A stretch of DNA of 54,077 nucleotides from Streptomyces sp. DI166 (lineage in GTDB: Bacteria; Actinomycetota; Actinomycetes; Streptomycetales; Streptomycetaceae): positions 1 to 54,077 of the forward strand of contig NZ_FLSP01000059.1 in the NCBI RefSeq assembly GCF_900091315.1, given 5' to 3'. The notes beneath the pieces are model-generated. The model was not told the DNA's origin. It ran no database searches and worked only from the letters and a program-made list of their open reading frames with translations. The position numbers and the translations under genes were made by a program. Below are positions 23,155 through 32,442 of the stretch, piece after piece (the stretch's first letter is position 1; the number at the start of each line of letters is the position of its first letter).

Positions 23155-24267
23155 CTACCGCTCCTCGGGTGACCGGGGCGGGCTGACGGTCGTCCGCGGG
23201 GGACGTCGCTGGGACGAGGTACGGACGATCAGCTCGGTAGGTATCACCTGCTCGACCGGTTGGTCCGATTCGACCCCCTCGATCGCGTCGATGAGGAGCT
23301 GCACCACGGCCGTGCCGATCCGGCGCGGTTTGAGCGAGAGCGTGGTGATGGGCGGCTCGGTGTTGGCGTAGACCGTGGACTCGCTGCAGCAGACCAGCAG
23401 CAGGTCGTCCGGGACGCGCAGCCCGTAGCGGCGGGCGGCGGCGAGCAGGTCGGTGCCGTTGGGGTCGAACAGCCCGTACACGGCGTCCGGGCGGTCGGGG
23501 CGGGCCAGCAGCCGGTCGGCGGCGACGGCTCCCGCGCAGGGGTCGTGCGCCGGGTACGCCTCGTACACCGGGTCCTGGCCGACCCGCTCGCACCAGTGCA
23601 GGTAGGCGGTGGTGGACAGGTGGGTGTACGTGTCCGTGGTGGTGCCGGTGAGCAGGCCGATGCGGCGGGCGCCGGCGTCGGCGAGGTGGTCGAGGATGCC
23701 GAGGACGGCGGCCTCGTGGTCGTTGTCGACCCAGGCGGTGACCGGCAGCGAGCCGACGGGGCGGCCGTCGGAGACGACCGGTAAGCCCTGCCGGACCAGT
23801 TCGCTGACGACCGGGTCCTGGTCGGACGGGTCGATCACCACGGTGCCGTCCAGGGCGACGTTGGACCACACGTCGTGGCGGGAGGTCGCGGGCAGGATGA
23901 CCAGGGCGTAGCCGCGGGCGAGCGCGGCGGAGGTGGCGGCCCTGGCCATCTCGGCGAAGTAGGCGAACTCGGTGAAGGTGAAAGGTTCATCCCCGTATGT
24001 CGTCACGGTCAGGCCGATGAGCCCTGACTTGCCGGTACGGAGGGTTCGGGCCGCGGCCGACGGGCGGTAGCCCAGCCGGTCGGCGACTTCACGGACGTGG
24101 CGTCGGGTGGCGTCGGGGAGCCGGCCCTTGCCGTTGAGGGCGTCGGAGACGGTCGTGATGGAGACTCCGGCTGCGGCGGCGACGTCTCTGATGCCCGCTC
24201 GCCCCGGCCTGTTGCCCCGGCGGGCGGTCTCCGCGCGGCTCACCTGGTGCTTCCCTGCTGCTGTCAT
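23155..24267 (-). CDS. LacI family transcriptional regulator
   Basis: About 370 residues. The HTH is IRDVAAAAGVSITTVSDALNGKGRL (about 26-50), with hinge helix YRPSAAARTL; the rest is a sugar-binding type effector domain. Start chosen at ATG 24267, but GTG 24243 (VSRAETARR) has a better site, GGGAAG seven bases upstream. TACTAT at 24277-24282 is a good -10 close to the ATG. No sugar genes flank it, so its target is unclear. Confidence 0.9.
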   Translation of the reverse strand: MTAAGKHQVSRAETARRGNRPGRAGIRDVAAAAGVSITTVSDALNGKGRLPDATRRHVREVADRLGYRPSAAARTLRTGKSGLIGLTVTTYGDEPFTFTEFAYFAEMARAATSAALARGYALVILPATSRHDVWSNVALDGTVVIDPSDQDPVVSELVRQGLPVVSDGRPVGSLPVTAWVDNDHEAAVLGILDHLADAGARRIGLLTGTTTDTYTHLSTTAYLHWCERVGQDPVYEAYPAHDPCAGAVAADRLLARPDRPDAVYGLFDPNGTDLLAAARRYGLRVPDDLLLVCCSESTVYANTEPPITTLSLKPRRIGTAVVQLLIDAIEGVESDQPVEQVIPTELIVRTSSQRRPPRTTVSPPRSPEER

Positions 24268-24321
24268 GGCGAGCCGATAGTAGGGCTCATCAGGTGGGGT
24301 AGTGCGGACGCATATGCAGGC

Positions 24322-24400
24322 GTTGACAGGCACGTTTCTGCATGGTCAACAAGCAGTAAGTTCCTTGGATTGCAAGGGAGTTAAGCGCTCCCATAGCAAT
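24322..24400. promoter_or_regulatory. Inverted repeats upstream of the LacI gene
   Basis: GTTGAC (24322-24327) and GTCAAC (24345-24350) form a dyad with a 17-base spacer, a candidate autoregulatory site. A composite hairpin follows: ATTGC/GCAAT (24369-24373, 24396-24400) enclosing GGGAG/CTCCC (24376-24380, 24388-24392). The rest of 24268-24683 (416 bases) holds an AT-rich patch near 24505 and a tiny ORF of six codons at 24553, and no gene I can support. Confidence 0.4.
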
Positions 24401-24683
24401 ACGTGACTTGTCGGCGTGCGCAAGCCTGCCAAGTTCCCGATGTTTCGAAGAGGTCTCAACTCACCTTCACGAGGGATGCGCGCCACGGCGCGAGCCACCG
24501 GCGCGTAGATATATGTAAAGCGCGCCCCCCAATTCGTACAGCTTGCGGCGTGATGCCCCTGATGCCGGTGTGACGGAGGAGGTCCTGTCCCACCTGTACG
24601 CAGGCGGGCCGAATCCTCATAAGGTGAGAAGCATTGGAAAGCCGGTGGCGACGACGCCGCCGGTTGTCGCGAGGAGGACTGCG

Positions 24684-25763
24684 GTGAGCGAGACAAGCCC
24701 CAAGCTGCGCGCCGAGCTGGAGGGTATCCCCACCTACAAGCCGGGCAAGCCCGCCGCGGCCGGCGGGCCGGTCGCCTACAAGCTGTCCTCCAACGAGAAC
24801 CCCTACCCCCCGCTGCCCGGCGTGATGGAGAGCGTGACCGCCGCGGCCTCCTCCTTCAACCGCTACCCGGACATGGCGTGCACGGGCCTGATGAACGAGC
24901 TCTCCGAGCGCTTCGGGGTCCCCGTCTCCCACCTGGCCACCGGCACCGGCTCGGTCGGCGTCGCCCAGCAGCTGCTCCAGTCCACCGCCGGCCCCGGCGA
25001 CGAGGTCATCTACGCCTGGCGGTCCTTCGAGGCGTACCCGATCATCACGCAGATCAGCGGGGCGACCTCGGTGCGGGTGCCGCTGACGTCCGGCGATGTG
25101 CACGACCTGGACGCGATGGCCGAGGCCATCACCGACCGGACCCGGCTGATCTTCGTCTGCAACCCCAACAACCCCACCGGCACGGTCGTCAAGCGTCCCG
25201 AGCTGGAGCGGTTCCTGGACCGGGTGCCCGGTGACGTGCTGGTGGTGCTGGACGAGGCGTACCGCGAGTTCATCCGCGACCCCGAGGTGCCGGACGGCGT
25301 GGAGATCTACCGGGACCGGCCGAACGTCTGCGTCCTGCGCACCTTCTCCAAGGCGTACGGGCTCGCGGGACTCAGGGTCGGTTTCGCCATCGCGCACGAG
25401 CCGGTCGCGGCGGCGCTGCGCAAGACCGCGGTGCCGTTCGGGGTGAGCCAGCTCGCGCAGGACGCGGCGGTGGCCTCACTGCGGGCCGAGGACGAACTGC
25501 TGGGCCGGGTCGGCTCGCTGGTCGGCGAGCGCACGCGCGTGGTCGACGCGCTGCGCGCCCAGGGCTGGACGGTGCCGGAGACCCAGGCCAACTTCGTGTG
25601 GCTGCGGCTGGGGGAGCGCACGGTGGACTTCGCCGCCGCTTGTGAGCGGCACGGCGTGGTGGTCCGGCCGTTCGCGGGTGAGGGCGTACGCGTGACGGTC
25701 GGGGAGACCGAGGCGAACGACATCTTCCTCAAGGTGGCGGAGGACTTCCGCAAGGAGATCTAG
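24684..25763 (+). CDS. HisC-like class I/II aminotransferase (putative phenylalanine aminotransferase)
   Basis: 359 residues. The PLP fold shows LSSNENPYPP, VCNPNNPTGT, the VVLDEAYREF strand and the Schiff-base lysine in RTFSKAYGLAGLRVG. Members transaminate histidinol phosphate or aromatic keto acids; in actinomycetes this non-his-cluster copy is often annotated as phenylalanine aminotransferase. GTG 24684 follows GAGGAGG by six bases; an upstream open frame from 24543 is rejected. The aromatic role is consistent with, but not shown by, pheA lying 22 kb away. Confidence 0.9.
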   Translation: MSETSPKLRAELEGIPTYKPGKPAAAGGPVAYKLSSNENPYPPLPGVMESVTAAASSFNRYPDMACTGLMNELSERFGVPVSHLATGTGSVGVAQQLLQSTAGPGDEVIYAWRSFEAYPIITQISGATSVRVPLTSGDVHDLDAMAEAITDRTRLIFVCNPNNPTGTVVKRPELERFLDRVPGDVLVVLDEAYREFIRDPEVPDGVEIYRDRPNVCVLRTFSKAYGLAGLRVGFAIAHEPVAAALRKTAVPFGVSQLAQDAAVASLRAEDELLGRVGSLVGERTRVVDALRAQGWTVPETQANFVWLRLGERTVDFAAACERHGVVVRPFAGEGVRVTVGETEANDIFLKVAEDFRKEI

Positions 25764-25787
25764 CCGGGTGGCTCCGGTCGGGGAGTT

Positions 25788-26162
25788 CTAGTCGGTCACC
25801 TCCTCGACCCGGACGGGGTCCCCGTTGCGCACGGTCGCGAGCAGGCGGGGGTCGCCGTCGAGGCGTCCGAGGACATTGCACGGGCTCGCGAGGCGGCACT
25901 CGTCGCCTCGCGAGATCGGTGTGGGCCCGTAGGGGAGGGCGAGCGCGTCGTCGTCCGTCCAGAAGGCCACGGTGCCCGGTTCCACGACCTGCCGGGCGTC
26001 GGTTTCACGTGGAACCGAGATTTCGGTGTCGAAGTACACCTCCTCGCCCCAGGTGCGGGCGGTGGAGGTGAGGGGCAGGGCCTTGGCGAGGGCCCGGGTG
26101 GTCGGGCTGTCGTCGAGGGTCGCGGTGAGGTTTCCCGCGGGCCAGGAGATCCGTATCTGCAT
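25788..26162 (-). CDS. Cyclophilin-like fold protein
   Basis: 124 residues, matching the small bacterial cyclophilin-like family (about 120 residues: IRISWPAGNLTATLDDSPTTRALAKALPLTSTARTWGEEVYF...). It probably has the cyclophilin barrel without proline isomerase activity. Start ATG 26162; a 41-residue extension to 26285 would overlap the Rex operator and is unlikely. A parS-like site (26002-26015) lies inside the gene. Confidence 0.8.
   Translation of the reverse strand: MQIRISWPAGNLTATLDDSPTTRALAKALPLTSTARTWGEEVYFDTEISVPRETDARQVVEPGTVAFWTDDDALALPYGPTPISRGDECRLASPCNVLGRLDGDPRLLATVRNGDPVRVEEVTD
26002..26015. other. parS-like site inside a gene (1 mismatch)
   Basis: GTTTCACGTGGAAC within the cyclophilin-like coding region. 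Confidence 0.75.
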
Positions 26163-26255
26163 GGCGAGCAATTCAACAATATGTTGAAGGTCTCGCCAAG
26201 GCTCCGGTGTTAAGGGGACCCCCCTTCGAGTGGCGAAAATCGGTGCGTCATAATT

Positions 26256-26283
26256 GCTTGTGAATGTGAACGCGTTCACAAGC
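26256..26283 (+). promoter_or_regulatory. Rex operator (ROP) of the cyd operon
   Basis: TGTGAACGCGTTCACA (26265-26280) matches exactly the published S. coelicolor Rex consensus TGTGAAC-N3-TTCACA. An extra half-site upstream gives a second dyad: GCTTGTGAA (26256-26264) with TTCACAAGC (26275-26283), spacing 10. The NADH/NAD+-sensing repressor Rex would lift repression of cydABCD when oxygen is limiting. Confidence 0.92.
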
Positions 26284-26365
26284 ATGCCGGGTTGGTCCCG
26301 TGATGCGTGAGATGTACCGGGGATGAATCACGGCAGTGTTCGCGCCGAAGTAAGGAGACTGACAC

Positions 26366-27874
26366 GTGGATCTGGCTCTGGCGCCGGAGACTCTGGCGCG
26401 ATGGCAGTTCGGCATCACCACCGTCTACCACTTCCTGTTCGTCCCGCTGACGATCTCGCTCGCCGCCCTCACGGCCGGCCTGCAGACCGCCTGGGTGCGC
26501 ACGGAGAAGGAGAAGTACCTCAGGGCCACCAAGTTCTGGGGCAAGCTCTTCCTGATCAACATCGCGATGGGTGTGGTCACCGGCATCGTGCAGGAGTTCC
26601 AGTTCGGCATGAACTGGTCCGACTACTCGCGCTTCGTCGGTGATGTCTTCGGCGCCCCGCTCGCCTTCGAGGCCCTGATCGCGTTCTTCTTCGAGTCCAC
26701 CTTCATCGGGCTGTGGATCTTCGGCTGGGACAAGCTGCCGAAGAAGATCCACCTCGCCTGCATGTGGATGGTGTCGATCGGCACGATCCTGTCGGCCTAC
26801 TTCATCCTCGCGGCCAACTCCTGGATGCAGCACCCGGTCGGCTACCGCATCAACGAGGAACGCGGCCGGGCCGAGCTCACCGACTTCTGGCACGTCCTGA
26901 CCCAGAACACCGCGCTGGCCCAGGCCTTCCACACGCTCTCCGCGGCCTTCCTCACCGGTGGCGCCTTCATGGTCGGCATCGCCGCCTTCCACCTGCTGCG
27001 CAGGAAGCACATCCGCGAGATGAAGACCTCGCTGCGACTCGGCCTGGTCACGGTCGCGGTCGGCGGTCTGCTCACCGCGGTCAGCGGTGATGTGCTCGGC
27101 AAGATCATGTACGAGCAGCAGCCGATGAAGATGGCCGCCGCCGAGGCCCTCTGGGACGGCGAGGCACCCGCGCCGTTCTCGGTCTTCGCCTACGGCGACG
27201 TCGACGAGGGCCACAACAAGGTCGCCATAGAGATCCCCGGCCTGCTGTCCTTCCTGGCCAAGGACGACTTCAGCTCCTTCGTGCCCGGTATCAACGACAT
27301 TCAGAAGATGGAGGAGGAGCGGTTCGGGCCCGGCGACTACCGGCCCAACATCCCGGTCGCCTACTGGGGCTTCCGCTGGATGATCGGCTTCGGCATGGCG
27401 TCGTTCACCATCGGTCTGGTGGGCCTGTGGCTGACCCGCAAGAAGTTCATGCTGCCGCAGCACCTCAGGGTCGGTGACGACGAGGTGCCGCACCTGGTGC
27501 TGCTCCCGAACAAGGCCCTCGGCCCGAAGCTGACCCGGTGGTACTGGCGCATCGCGATCTGGACCCTGGCCTTCCCGCTGATCGCCAACTCCTGGGGCTG
27601 GATCTTCACCGAGATGGGCCGCCAGCCGTGGGTCGTCTACGGCGTGCTCCGCACCCGCGACGCGGTCTCCCCCGGAGTCTCCCAGGGCGAGGTCCTCACC
27701 TCGATGATCATCTTCACTGCGCTCTACGCGATCCTCGCCGTGATCGAGGTCAAGCTGCTGGTGAAGTACGTCAAGGCAGGACCGCCCGAGCTGACCGAGG
27801 CCGACCTCAACCCGCCCACGAAGATCGGCGGCGACCCCCGTGACGCCGACAAGCCGATGGCCTTCTCGTACTAG
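26366..27874 (+). CDS. cydA: Cytochrome bd oxidase subunit I
   Basis: 502 residues. Quinol-oxidising subunit with the three haems of the bd oxidase; haem ligand His22 is in VYHFLF, and the C-terminal signature GWIFTEMGRQPW is present. The quinol-loop is the short type. About nine TM helices. GTG start after an AAGGAG site. First gene of cydAB-cydCD, downstream of the Rex operator. Confidence 0.97.
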   Translation: MDLALAPETLARWQFGITTVYHFLFVPLTISLAALTAGLQTAWVRTEKEKYLRATKFWGKLFLINIAMGVVTGIVQEFQFGMNWSDYSRFVGDVFGAPLAFEALIAFFFESTFIGLWIFGWDKLPKKIHLACMWMVSIGTILSAYFILAANSWMQHPVGYRINEERGRAELTDFWHVLTQNTALAQAFHTLSAAFLTGGAFMVGIAAFHLLRRKHIREMKTSLRLGLVTVAVGGLLTAVSGDVLGKIMYEQQPMKMAAAEALWDGEAPAPFSVFAYGDVDEGHNKVAIEIPGLLSFLAKDDFSSFVPGINDIQKMEEERFGPGDYRPNIPVAYWGFRWMIGFGMASFTIGLVGLWLTRKKFMLPQHLRVGDDEVPHLVLLPNKALGPKLTRWYWRIAIWTLAFPLIANSWGWIFTEMGRQPWVVYGVLRTRDAVSPGVSQGEVLTSMIIFTALYAILAVIEVKLLVKYVKAGPPELTEADLNPPTKIGGDPRDADKPMAFSY

Positions 27875-27894
27875 GCCGAGGGAGCTGCACAGTC

Positions 27895-28899
27895 ATGGAA
27901 CTGCACGACGTCTGGTTCGTCCTGATCGCCGTCCTGTGGACCGGCTACTTCTTCCTGGAGGGCTTCGACTTCGGGGTCGGCATCCTCACCCGGCTGCTGG
28001 CCCGTGACCGCACCGAGAAGCGGGTGCTGATCAACACCATCGGCCCCGTCTGGGACGGCAACGAGGTGTGGCTGCTCACCGCGGGCGGCGCCACCTTCGC
28101 GGCCTTCCCCGAGTGGTACGCGACCCTCTTCTCCGGGTTCTACCTGCCCCTGCTGATCATCCTGATCTGTCTGATCGTCCGGGGCGTCGCCTTCGAGTAC
28201 CGCGCCAAGCGGCCGGAGGAGCACTGGCAGCGCAACTGGGAAACCGCCATCTTCTGGTCCTCGCTGGTCCCGGCGTTCCTGTGGGGCGTGGCCTTCGGCA
28301 ACATCGTGCGCGGCGTCAAGATCGACCAGGATTTCGAGTACGTGGGCAACTTCTGGGACCTGCTCAACCCGTACGCCCTGCTCGGCGGCCTGGTGACGCT
28401 GACGCTGTTCACCTTCCACGGCGCGGTGTTCGTGGCGCTGAAGACCGTGGGGGACATCCGGGAGCGGGCACGGAAGCGGGCGCTCCAGGTCGGTCTGGCC
28501 ACGGCCGTGTGCGCGCTGGTCTTCCTGCTGTGGACGCAGGTCGACAACGGCGACGGACAGAGCCTGGTGGCGCTGGTGGTGGCCGTGGCCGCGCTGGTGG
28601 CGGCGCTGGCGGCCAATCAGGCCGGCCGTGAGGGCTGGGCGTTCGCGCTGTCGGGCGTGACCATCGTGGCCGCGGTGGCCATGCTGTTCCTGACGCTCTT
28701 CCCGAACGTCATGCCCTCCACGCTCAATGAGGAGTGGAGCCTGACGGTCACCAACGCCTCGTCGAGCTCGTACACCCTGACGATCATGACGTGGTGCGCG
28801 GTGATCGCCACGCCGATCGTGCTGCTCTACCAGGGCTGGACCTACTGGGTGTTCCGCAAGCGCATCGGTACGCAGCACATCGCTGAATCCGTGCATTGA
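27895..28899 (+). CDS. cydB: Cytochrome bd oxidase subunit II
   Basis: 334 residues, about eight TM helices, with the family opening VWFVLIAVLWTGYFFLEGFDFGVG and GPVWDGNEVWLLTAGGATFAAFP. It partners CydA to form the high-affinity terminal oxidase. ATG 21 bases after cydA, GGGAG upstream. Confidence 0.97.
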   Translation: MELHDVWFVLIAVLWTGYFFLEGFDFGVGILTRLLARDRTEKRVLINTIGPVWDGNEVWLLTAGGATFAAFPEWYATLFSGFYLPLLIILICLIVRGVAFEYRAKRPEEHWQRNWETAIFWSSLVPAFLWGVAFGNIVRGVKIDQDFEYVGNFWDLLNPYALLGGLVTLTLFTFHGAVFVALKTVGDIRERARKRALQVGLATAVCALVFLLWTQVDNGDGQSLVALVVAVAALVAALAANQAGREGWAFALSGVTIVAAVAMLFLTLFPNVMPSTLNEEWSLTVTNASSSSYTLTIMTWCAVIATPIVLLYQGWTYWVFRKRIGTQHIAESVH

Positions 28900-28904
28900 G
28901 GTGT

Positions 28905-28918
28905 GTTTCACGTGAAAC
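28905..28918. other. parS site at the cydCD start (perfect)
   Basis: Perfect GTTTCACGTGAAAC overlapping the initiation region of cydCD. Confidence 0.93.
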
Positions 28919-31900
28919 CAATCGATCCCCGACTGCTCCGGTACGCCCGCGCCACCCGGATCTTCCTGGTGGCCGTGGTCGGCCTGGGCGTCGTGGGGGC
29001 CCTGCTGGTCGTGGCGCAGGCCATGCTCATCGCCGAGACGGTGGTGGGCGCCTTCCAGCAGGGCATGTCCGTCGCCGAACTGCGCACTCCCCTGCTGCTG
29101 TTGGCGGCGGTGGCGGCCGGACGGGCGGTGGTCGGCTGGCTCACCGAGCTGGCCGCCCACCGGGCGAGCGCGGCGGTCAAGTCCGAGCTGCGGGGGCGGT
29201 TGCTGGAGCGCGCCTCCGCGCTCGGCCCGGGATGGCTGGCCGGACAGCGGACGGGATCGCTGGTCGCGCTCGCCACCCGCGGGGTCGATGCCCTGGACGA
29301 CTACTTCTCGCGCTATCTGCCGCAGCTCGGGCTCGCGGTGGTGGTGCCGGTGGCGGTGCTGACGAGGATCGTCACCGAGGACTGGGTCTCGGCGGCCGTC
29401 ATCGTCGGCACCCTTCCGCTGATCCCGATCTTCATGGTGCTGATCGGCTGGGCCACCCAGTCCCGGATGGACCGTCAGTGGCGGCTGCTGTCCCGCCTGT
29501 CCGGGCACTTCCTGGACGTCGTGGCGGGGCTGCCGACGCTGAAGGTGTTCGGCCGGGCCAAGGCGCAGGCCGAGTCGATCCGGAGCATCACCGGGGAGTA
29601 CCGGCAGGCGACGATGCGGACCCTGCGCATCGCCTTCCTGTCCTCCTTCGCGCTGGAGCTGCTGGCCACCATCTCCGTCGCCCTGGTCGCCGTCACGATC
29701 GGCATGCGGCTCGTGCACGGCGAGATGGATCTCTACACCGGTCTGGTCATCCTCGTGCTGGCGCCCGAGGCGTACCTGCCGCTGCGCCAGGTCGGCGCGC
29801 AGTACCACGCGGCGGCCGAGGGGCTGGCGGCCGCCGAGGAAATCTTCGAGGTACTGGAGACGCCCGCGCCGGACTCGGGCAGTGCCCCGGTCCCGTCCGG
29901 CGCCCTGGCCTTCGAGAACGTGACGGTCCGCTACCCCGGCCGCGCCGGGGACGCCGTGTCGGACGTCTCCTTCACCGTCGAACCCGGCGAGACCGTGGCC
30001 CTGGTCGGCCCGAGCGGGGCGGGCAAGTCGACGCTGCTGAACGTCCTGCTGGGCTTTGTGCGGCCCACCGAGGGGCGGGTGCGGATCGGGGGAGCCGACC
30101 TCACCGAACTGGACCTGGAGCAGTGGCGGTCACGGATCGCGTGGGTGCCGCAGCGGCCCCACCTGTTCGCCGGGACGATCGCCGAGAACGTACGCCTGGC
30201 CCGTACCGACGCGGACGACGCCGCCGTCGCGCAGGCCCTGAAGGACGCCGGGGCGCTGGAGTTCGTGGCCGCGCTCCCCGAGGGCGCCGACACCGTGCTC
30301 GGCGAGGACGGCGCCGGGCTGTCGGCCGGTCAGCGGCAGCGGCTGGCGCTGGCGCGGGCGTTCCTCGCCGACCGTCCGGTCCTGCTGCTGGACGAGCCCA
30401 CCGCCGCCCTGGACGGCCACACCGAGGCGGAGGTCGTGGCGGCGGTACGGCGCCTCGCCGCAGGGCGGACGGTCCTGCTGGTGGTGCACCGTCCGGCGCT
30501 GCTCTCCGTGGCCGACCGCGTGGTGCGCCTGGCGGAGCCGGCCGCGACCGCCCACCCGGTCCCGGCGAAGCCGAAGTCCGCGCCCACGCCGACCAGCACC
30601 GTGCGGGAGGTCCCGGCAGAGGAATCCACCGCCACCCCCGCAGCGAGCGGTGACGTCCTTGCCCGGGTCCGCGCCATGTCCGGTGCCCGCCGCGGCAGGC
30701 TCGCCCTGGCGCTGCTGCTGGCGAGCCTCGCCCTCGGCAGTGCCGTCGGACTGATGGCCACCTCCGGCTGGCTGATCTCCCGGGCCTCCGAGCAGCCGCC
30801 CGTGCTCTACCTGATGATGGCCGTCACGGCGACCCGCGCCTTCGGCATCGGACGCGCCGTGTTCCGCTACGCCGAGCGGCTGGTCTCGCACGACGCCGTG
30901 CTGCGGATGCTCGCCGACACCCGGGTCGCCGTCTACCGGCGCCTGGAGCGGCTCGCCCCGGCCGGACTGCGCACCACCCGGCGCGGCGATCTGCTCTCCC
31001 GGCTCGTCGCCGACGTGGACGCCCTCCAGGACTACTGGCTGCGCTGGCTGCTGCCCGCCGGGGCCGCCGCCGCGGTGTCCGCGGTCTCCGTCGGCTTCAT
31101 GGCCTGGCTGCTGCCCGAGGCGGGCGCCGTGCTCGCCGTCGGCCTGCTGGCGGCCGGCGCCGGACTCCCCCTCGTCACCGCCGCCGTCGCCCGCCGCGCC
31201 GAGCGACGCCTGGCCCCCGCCCGGGGCGTACTGGCGACTCGCGTGACGGATCTGCTCACCGGCACCGCCGAACTGACCGTCGCCGGAGCCCTGCCCACCC
31301 GTACCGCCGAAGCCCGCCGTGCCGATGCCGCGCTCACCCGGATCGCCTCGCGGGCCGCCACCGCCACCGCGCTCGGCGACGGGCTCACCGCGCTGGTCTC
31401 CGGTCTGACCGTCGCGGCCGCCGCCCTCGTGGGCGCCCAGGGTGTCGCCGACGGGCGGCTGAGCGGTGTCGCCATGGCCGTGGTCGTACTGACCCCGCTG
31501 GCCGCCTTCGAGGCGGTCCTCGGGCTGCCGCTCGCCGTGCGGTACCGCCAGCGGGTGCGCCGCAGCGCGGAGCGGGTGTACGAGGTGCTGGACGCCCCCG
31601 AGCCCGTATGCGAGCCGGAGCAGCCGCGGCAGGCGCCCGCCGTGCCCTTCCCGGTCGTCGTCGAGGGCCTGGCCGCCCGGTACGCCGGGCAGGACCGGGA
31701 CGCGCTCGCCGGGTTCGACCTGACCCTGGAGGAGGGCCGCCGGATCGCCGTGGTCGGGCCGTCCGGCTCGGGCAAGACGACACTGGCCCAGGTACTGCTG
31801 CGGTTCCTCGACGCGCGGGCGGGCACGTACACGCTCGGCGGTGTGGACGCCCGCGCGCTGGCCGGGGACGACGTCCGGCGGCTGGTGGGGCTGTGTGCGC

Positions 31901-32415
31901 AGGACGCGCACCTCTTCGACAGCTCGGTGCGCGAGAACCTGCTGCTCGCGCGGAAGGACGCCACGGAGGACGAACTGCGGGACGCCCTGAAGCGGGCCCG
32001 GCTGCTGGACTGGGCCGAGGCGCTGCCCGAGGGGCTGGACACGCTCGTCGGGGAGCACGGCGCCCGGCTCTCCGGCGGTCAGCGGCAGCGGCTGGCGCTG
32101 GCGCGCGCCCTGCTCGCCGACTTCCCGGTGCTGGTCCTCGACGAGCCCGCCGAGCATCTCGACCTGCCCACCGCCGACGCGCTCACCGCCGATCTGCTCG
32201 CCGCCACCGAGGGCCGCACCACCCTGCTGATCACGCACCGGCTGGCCGGTCTCGACGCCGTGGACGAGGTCGTCGTCCTCGACCGGGGACGGGTGGTCCA
32301 GCGCGGCACCTTCGCCGAGCTGGCGGCCGTGGAGGGGCCGTTGCGGGCGATGGTGGAGCGCGAGGAGCAGGCGGACCGGCTGGCGTCGGCGGGGCAGCCC
32401 GTCCGAGTTTCCTGA
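28912..32415 (+). CDS. cydCD: Fused CydC-CydD ABC transporter for bd oxidase assembly
   Basis: About 1167 residues: membrane domain, ATPase, membrane domain, ATPase in one chain; in most bacteria these are two genes. First ATPase: GPSGAGKST, LSAGQRQRLALARAF and LLLDEPTAALD. Second: GPSGSGKTT, LSGGQRQRLALARAL, VLVLDEPAEHLD. It exports thiols or haem-related compounds needed to assemble cytochrome bd. Start chosen at GTG 28912 because GAGGTG (28898-28903) is eight bases upstream; GTG 28903 adds three codons. The parS site covers this junction. Confidence 0.94.
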   Translation: MKPIDPRLLRYARATRIFLVAVVGLGVVGALLVVAQAMLIAETVVGAFQQGMSVAELRTPLLLLAAVAAGRAVVGWLTELAAHRASAAVKSELRGRLLERASALGPGWLAGQRTGSLVALATRGVDALDDYFSRYLPQLGLAVVVPVAVLTRIVTEDWVSAAVIVGTLPLIPIFMVLIGWATQSRMDRQWRLLSRLSGHFLDVVAGLPTLKVFGRAKAQAESIRSITGEYRQATMRTLRIAFLSSFALELLATISVALVAVTIGMRLVHGEMDLYTGLVILVLAPEAYLPLRQVGAQYHAAAEGLAAAEEIFEVLETPAPDSGSAPVPSGALAFENVTVRYPGRAGDAVSDVSFTVEPGETVALVGPSGAGKSTLLNVLLGFVRPTEGRVRIGGADLTELDLEQWRSRIAWVPQRPHLFAGTIAENVRLARTDADDAAVAQALKDAGALEFVAALPEGADTVLGEDGAGLSAGQRQRLALARAFLADRPVLLLDEPTAALDGHTEAEVVAAVRRLAAGRTVLLVVHRPALLSVADRVVRLAEPAATAHPVPAKPKSAPTPTSTVREVPAEESTATPAASGDVLARVRAMSGARRGRLALALLLASLALGSAVGLMATSGWLISRASEQPPVLYLMMAVTATRAFGIGRAVFRYAERLVSHDAVLRMLADTRVAVYRRLERLAPAGLRTTRRGDLLSRLVADVDALQDYWLRWLLPAGAAAAVSAVSVGFMAWLLPEAGAVLAVGLLAAGAGLPLVTAAVARRAERRLAPARGVLATRVTDLLTGTAELTVAGALPTRTAEARRADAALTRIASRAATATALGDGLTALVSGLTVAAAALVGAQGVADGRLSGVAMAVVVLTPLAAFEAVLGLPLAVRYRQRVRRSAERVYEVLDAPEPVCEPEQPRQAPAVPFPVVVEGLAARYAGQDRDALAGFDLTLEEGRRIAVVGPSGSGKTTLAQVLLRFLDARAGTYTLGGVDARALAGDDVRRLVGLCAQDAHLFDSSVRENLLLARKDATEDELRDALKRARLLDWAEALPEGLDTLVGEHGARLSGGQRQRLALARALLADFPVLVLDEPAEHLDLPTADALTADLLAATEGRTTLLITHRLAGLDAVDEVVVLDRGRVVQRGTFAELAAVEGPLRAMVEREEQADRLASAGQPVRVS

Positions 32416-32442
32416 ACAAAACGGCGTACTTAGGCTCAGGTC

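Noticed and set aside
27871..29808. 645-codon open frame on the minus strand, antisense to cydB-cydCD.
   Set aside because: High-GC shadow of well-recognised genes; the translation is low-complexity, rich in Gln, His and Gly, with no domain.
30130..32238. 702-codon open frame antisense to cydCD.
   Set aside because: Same reason: the plus strand encodes clear ABC motifs.
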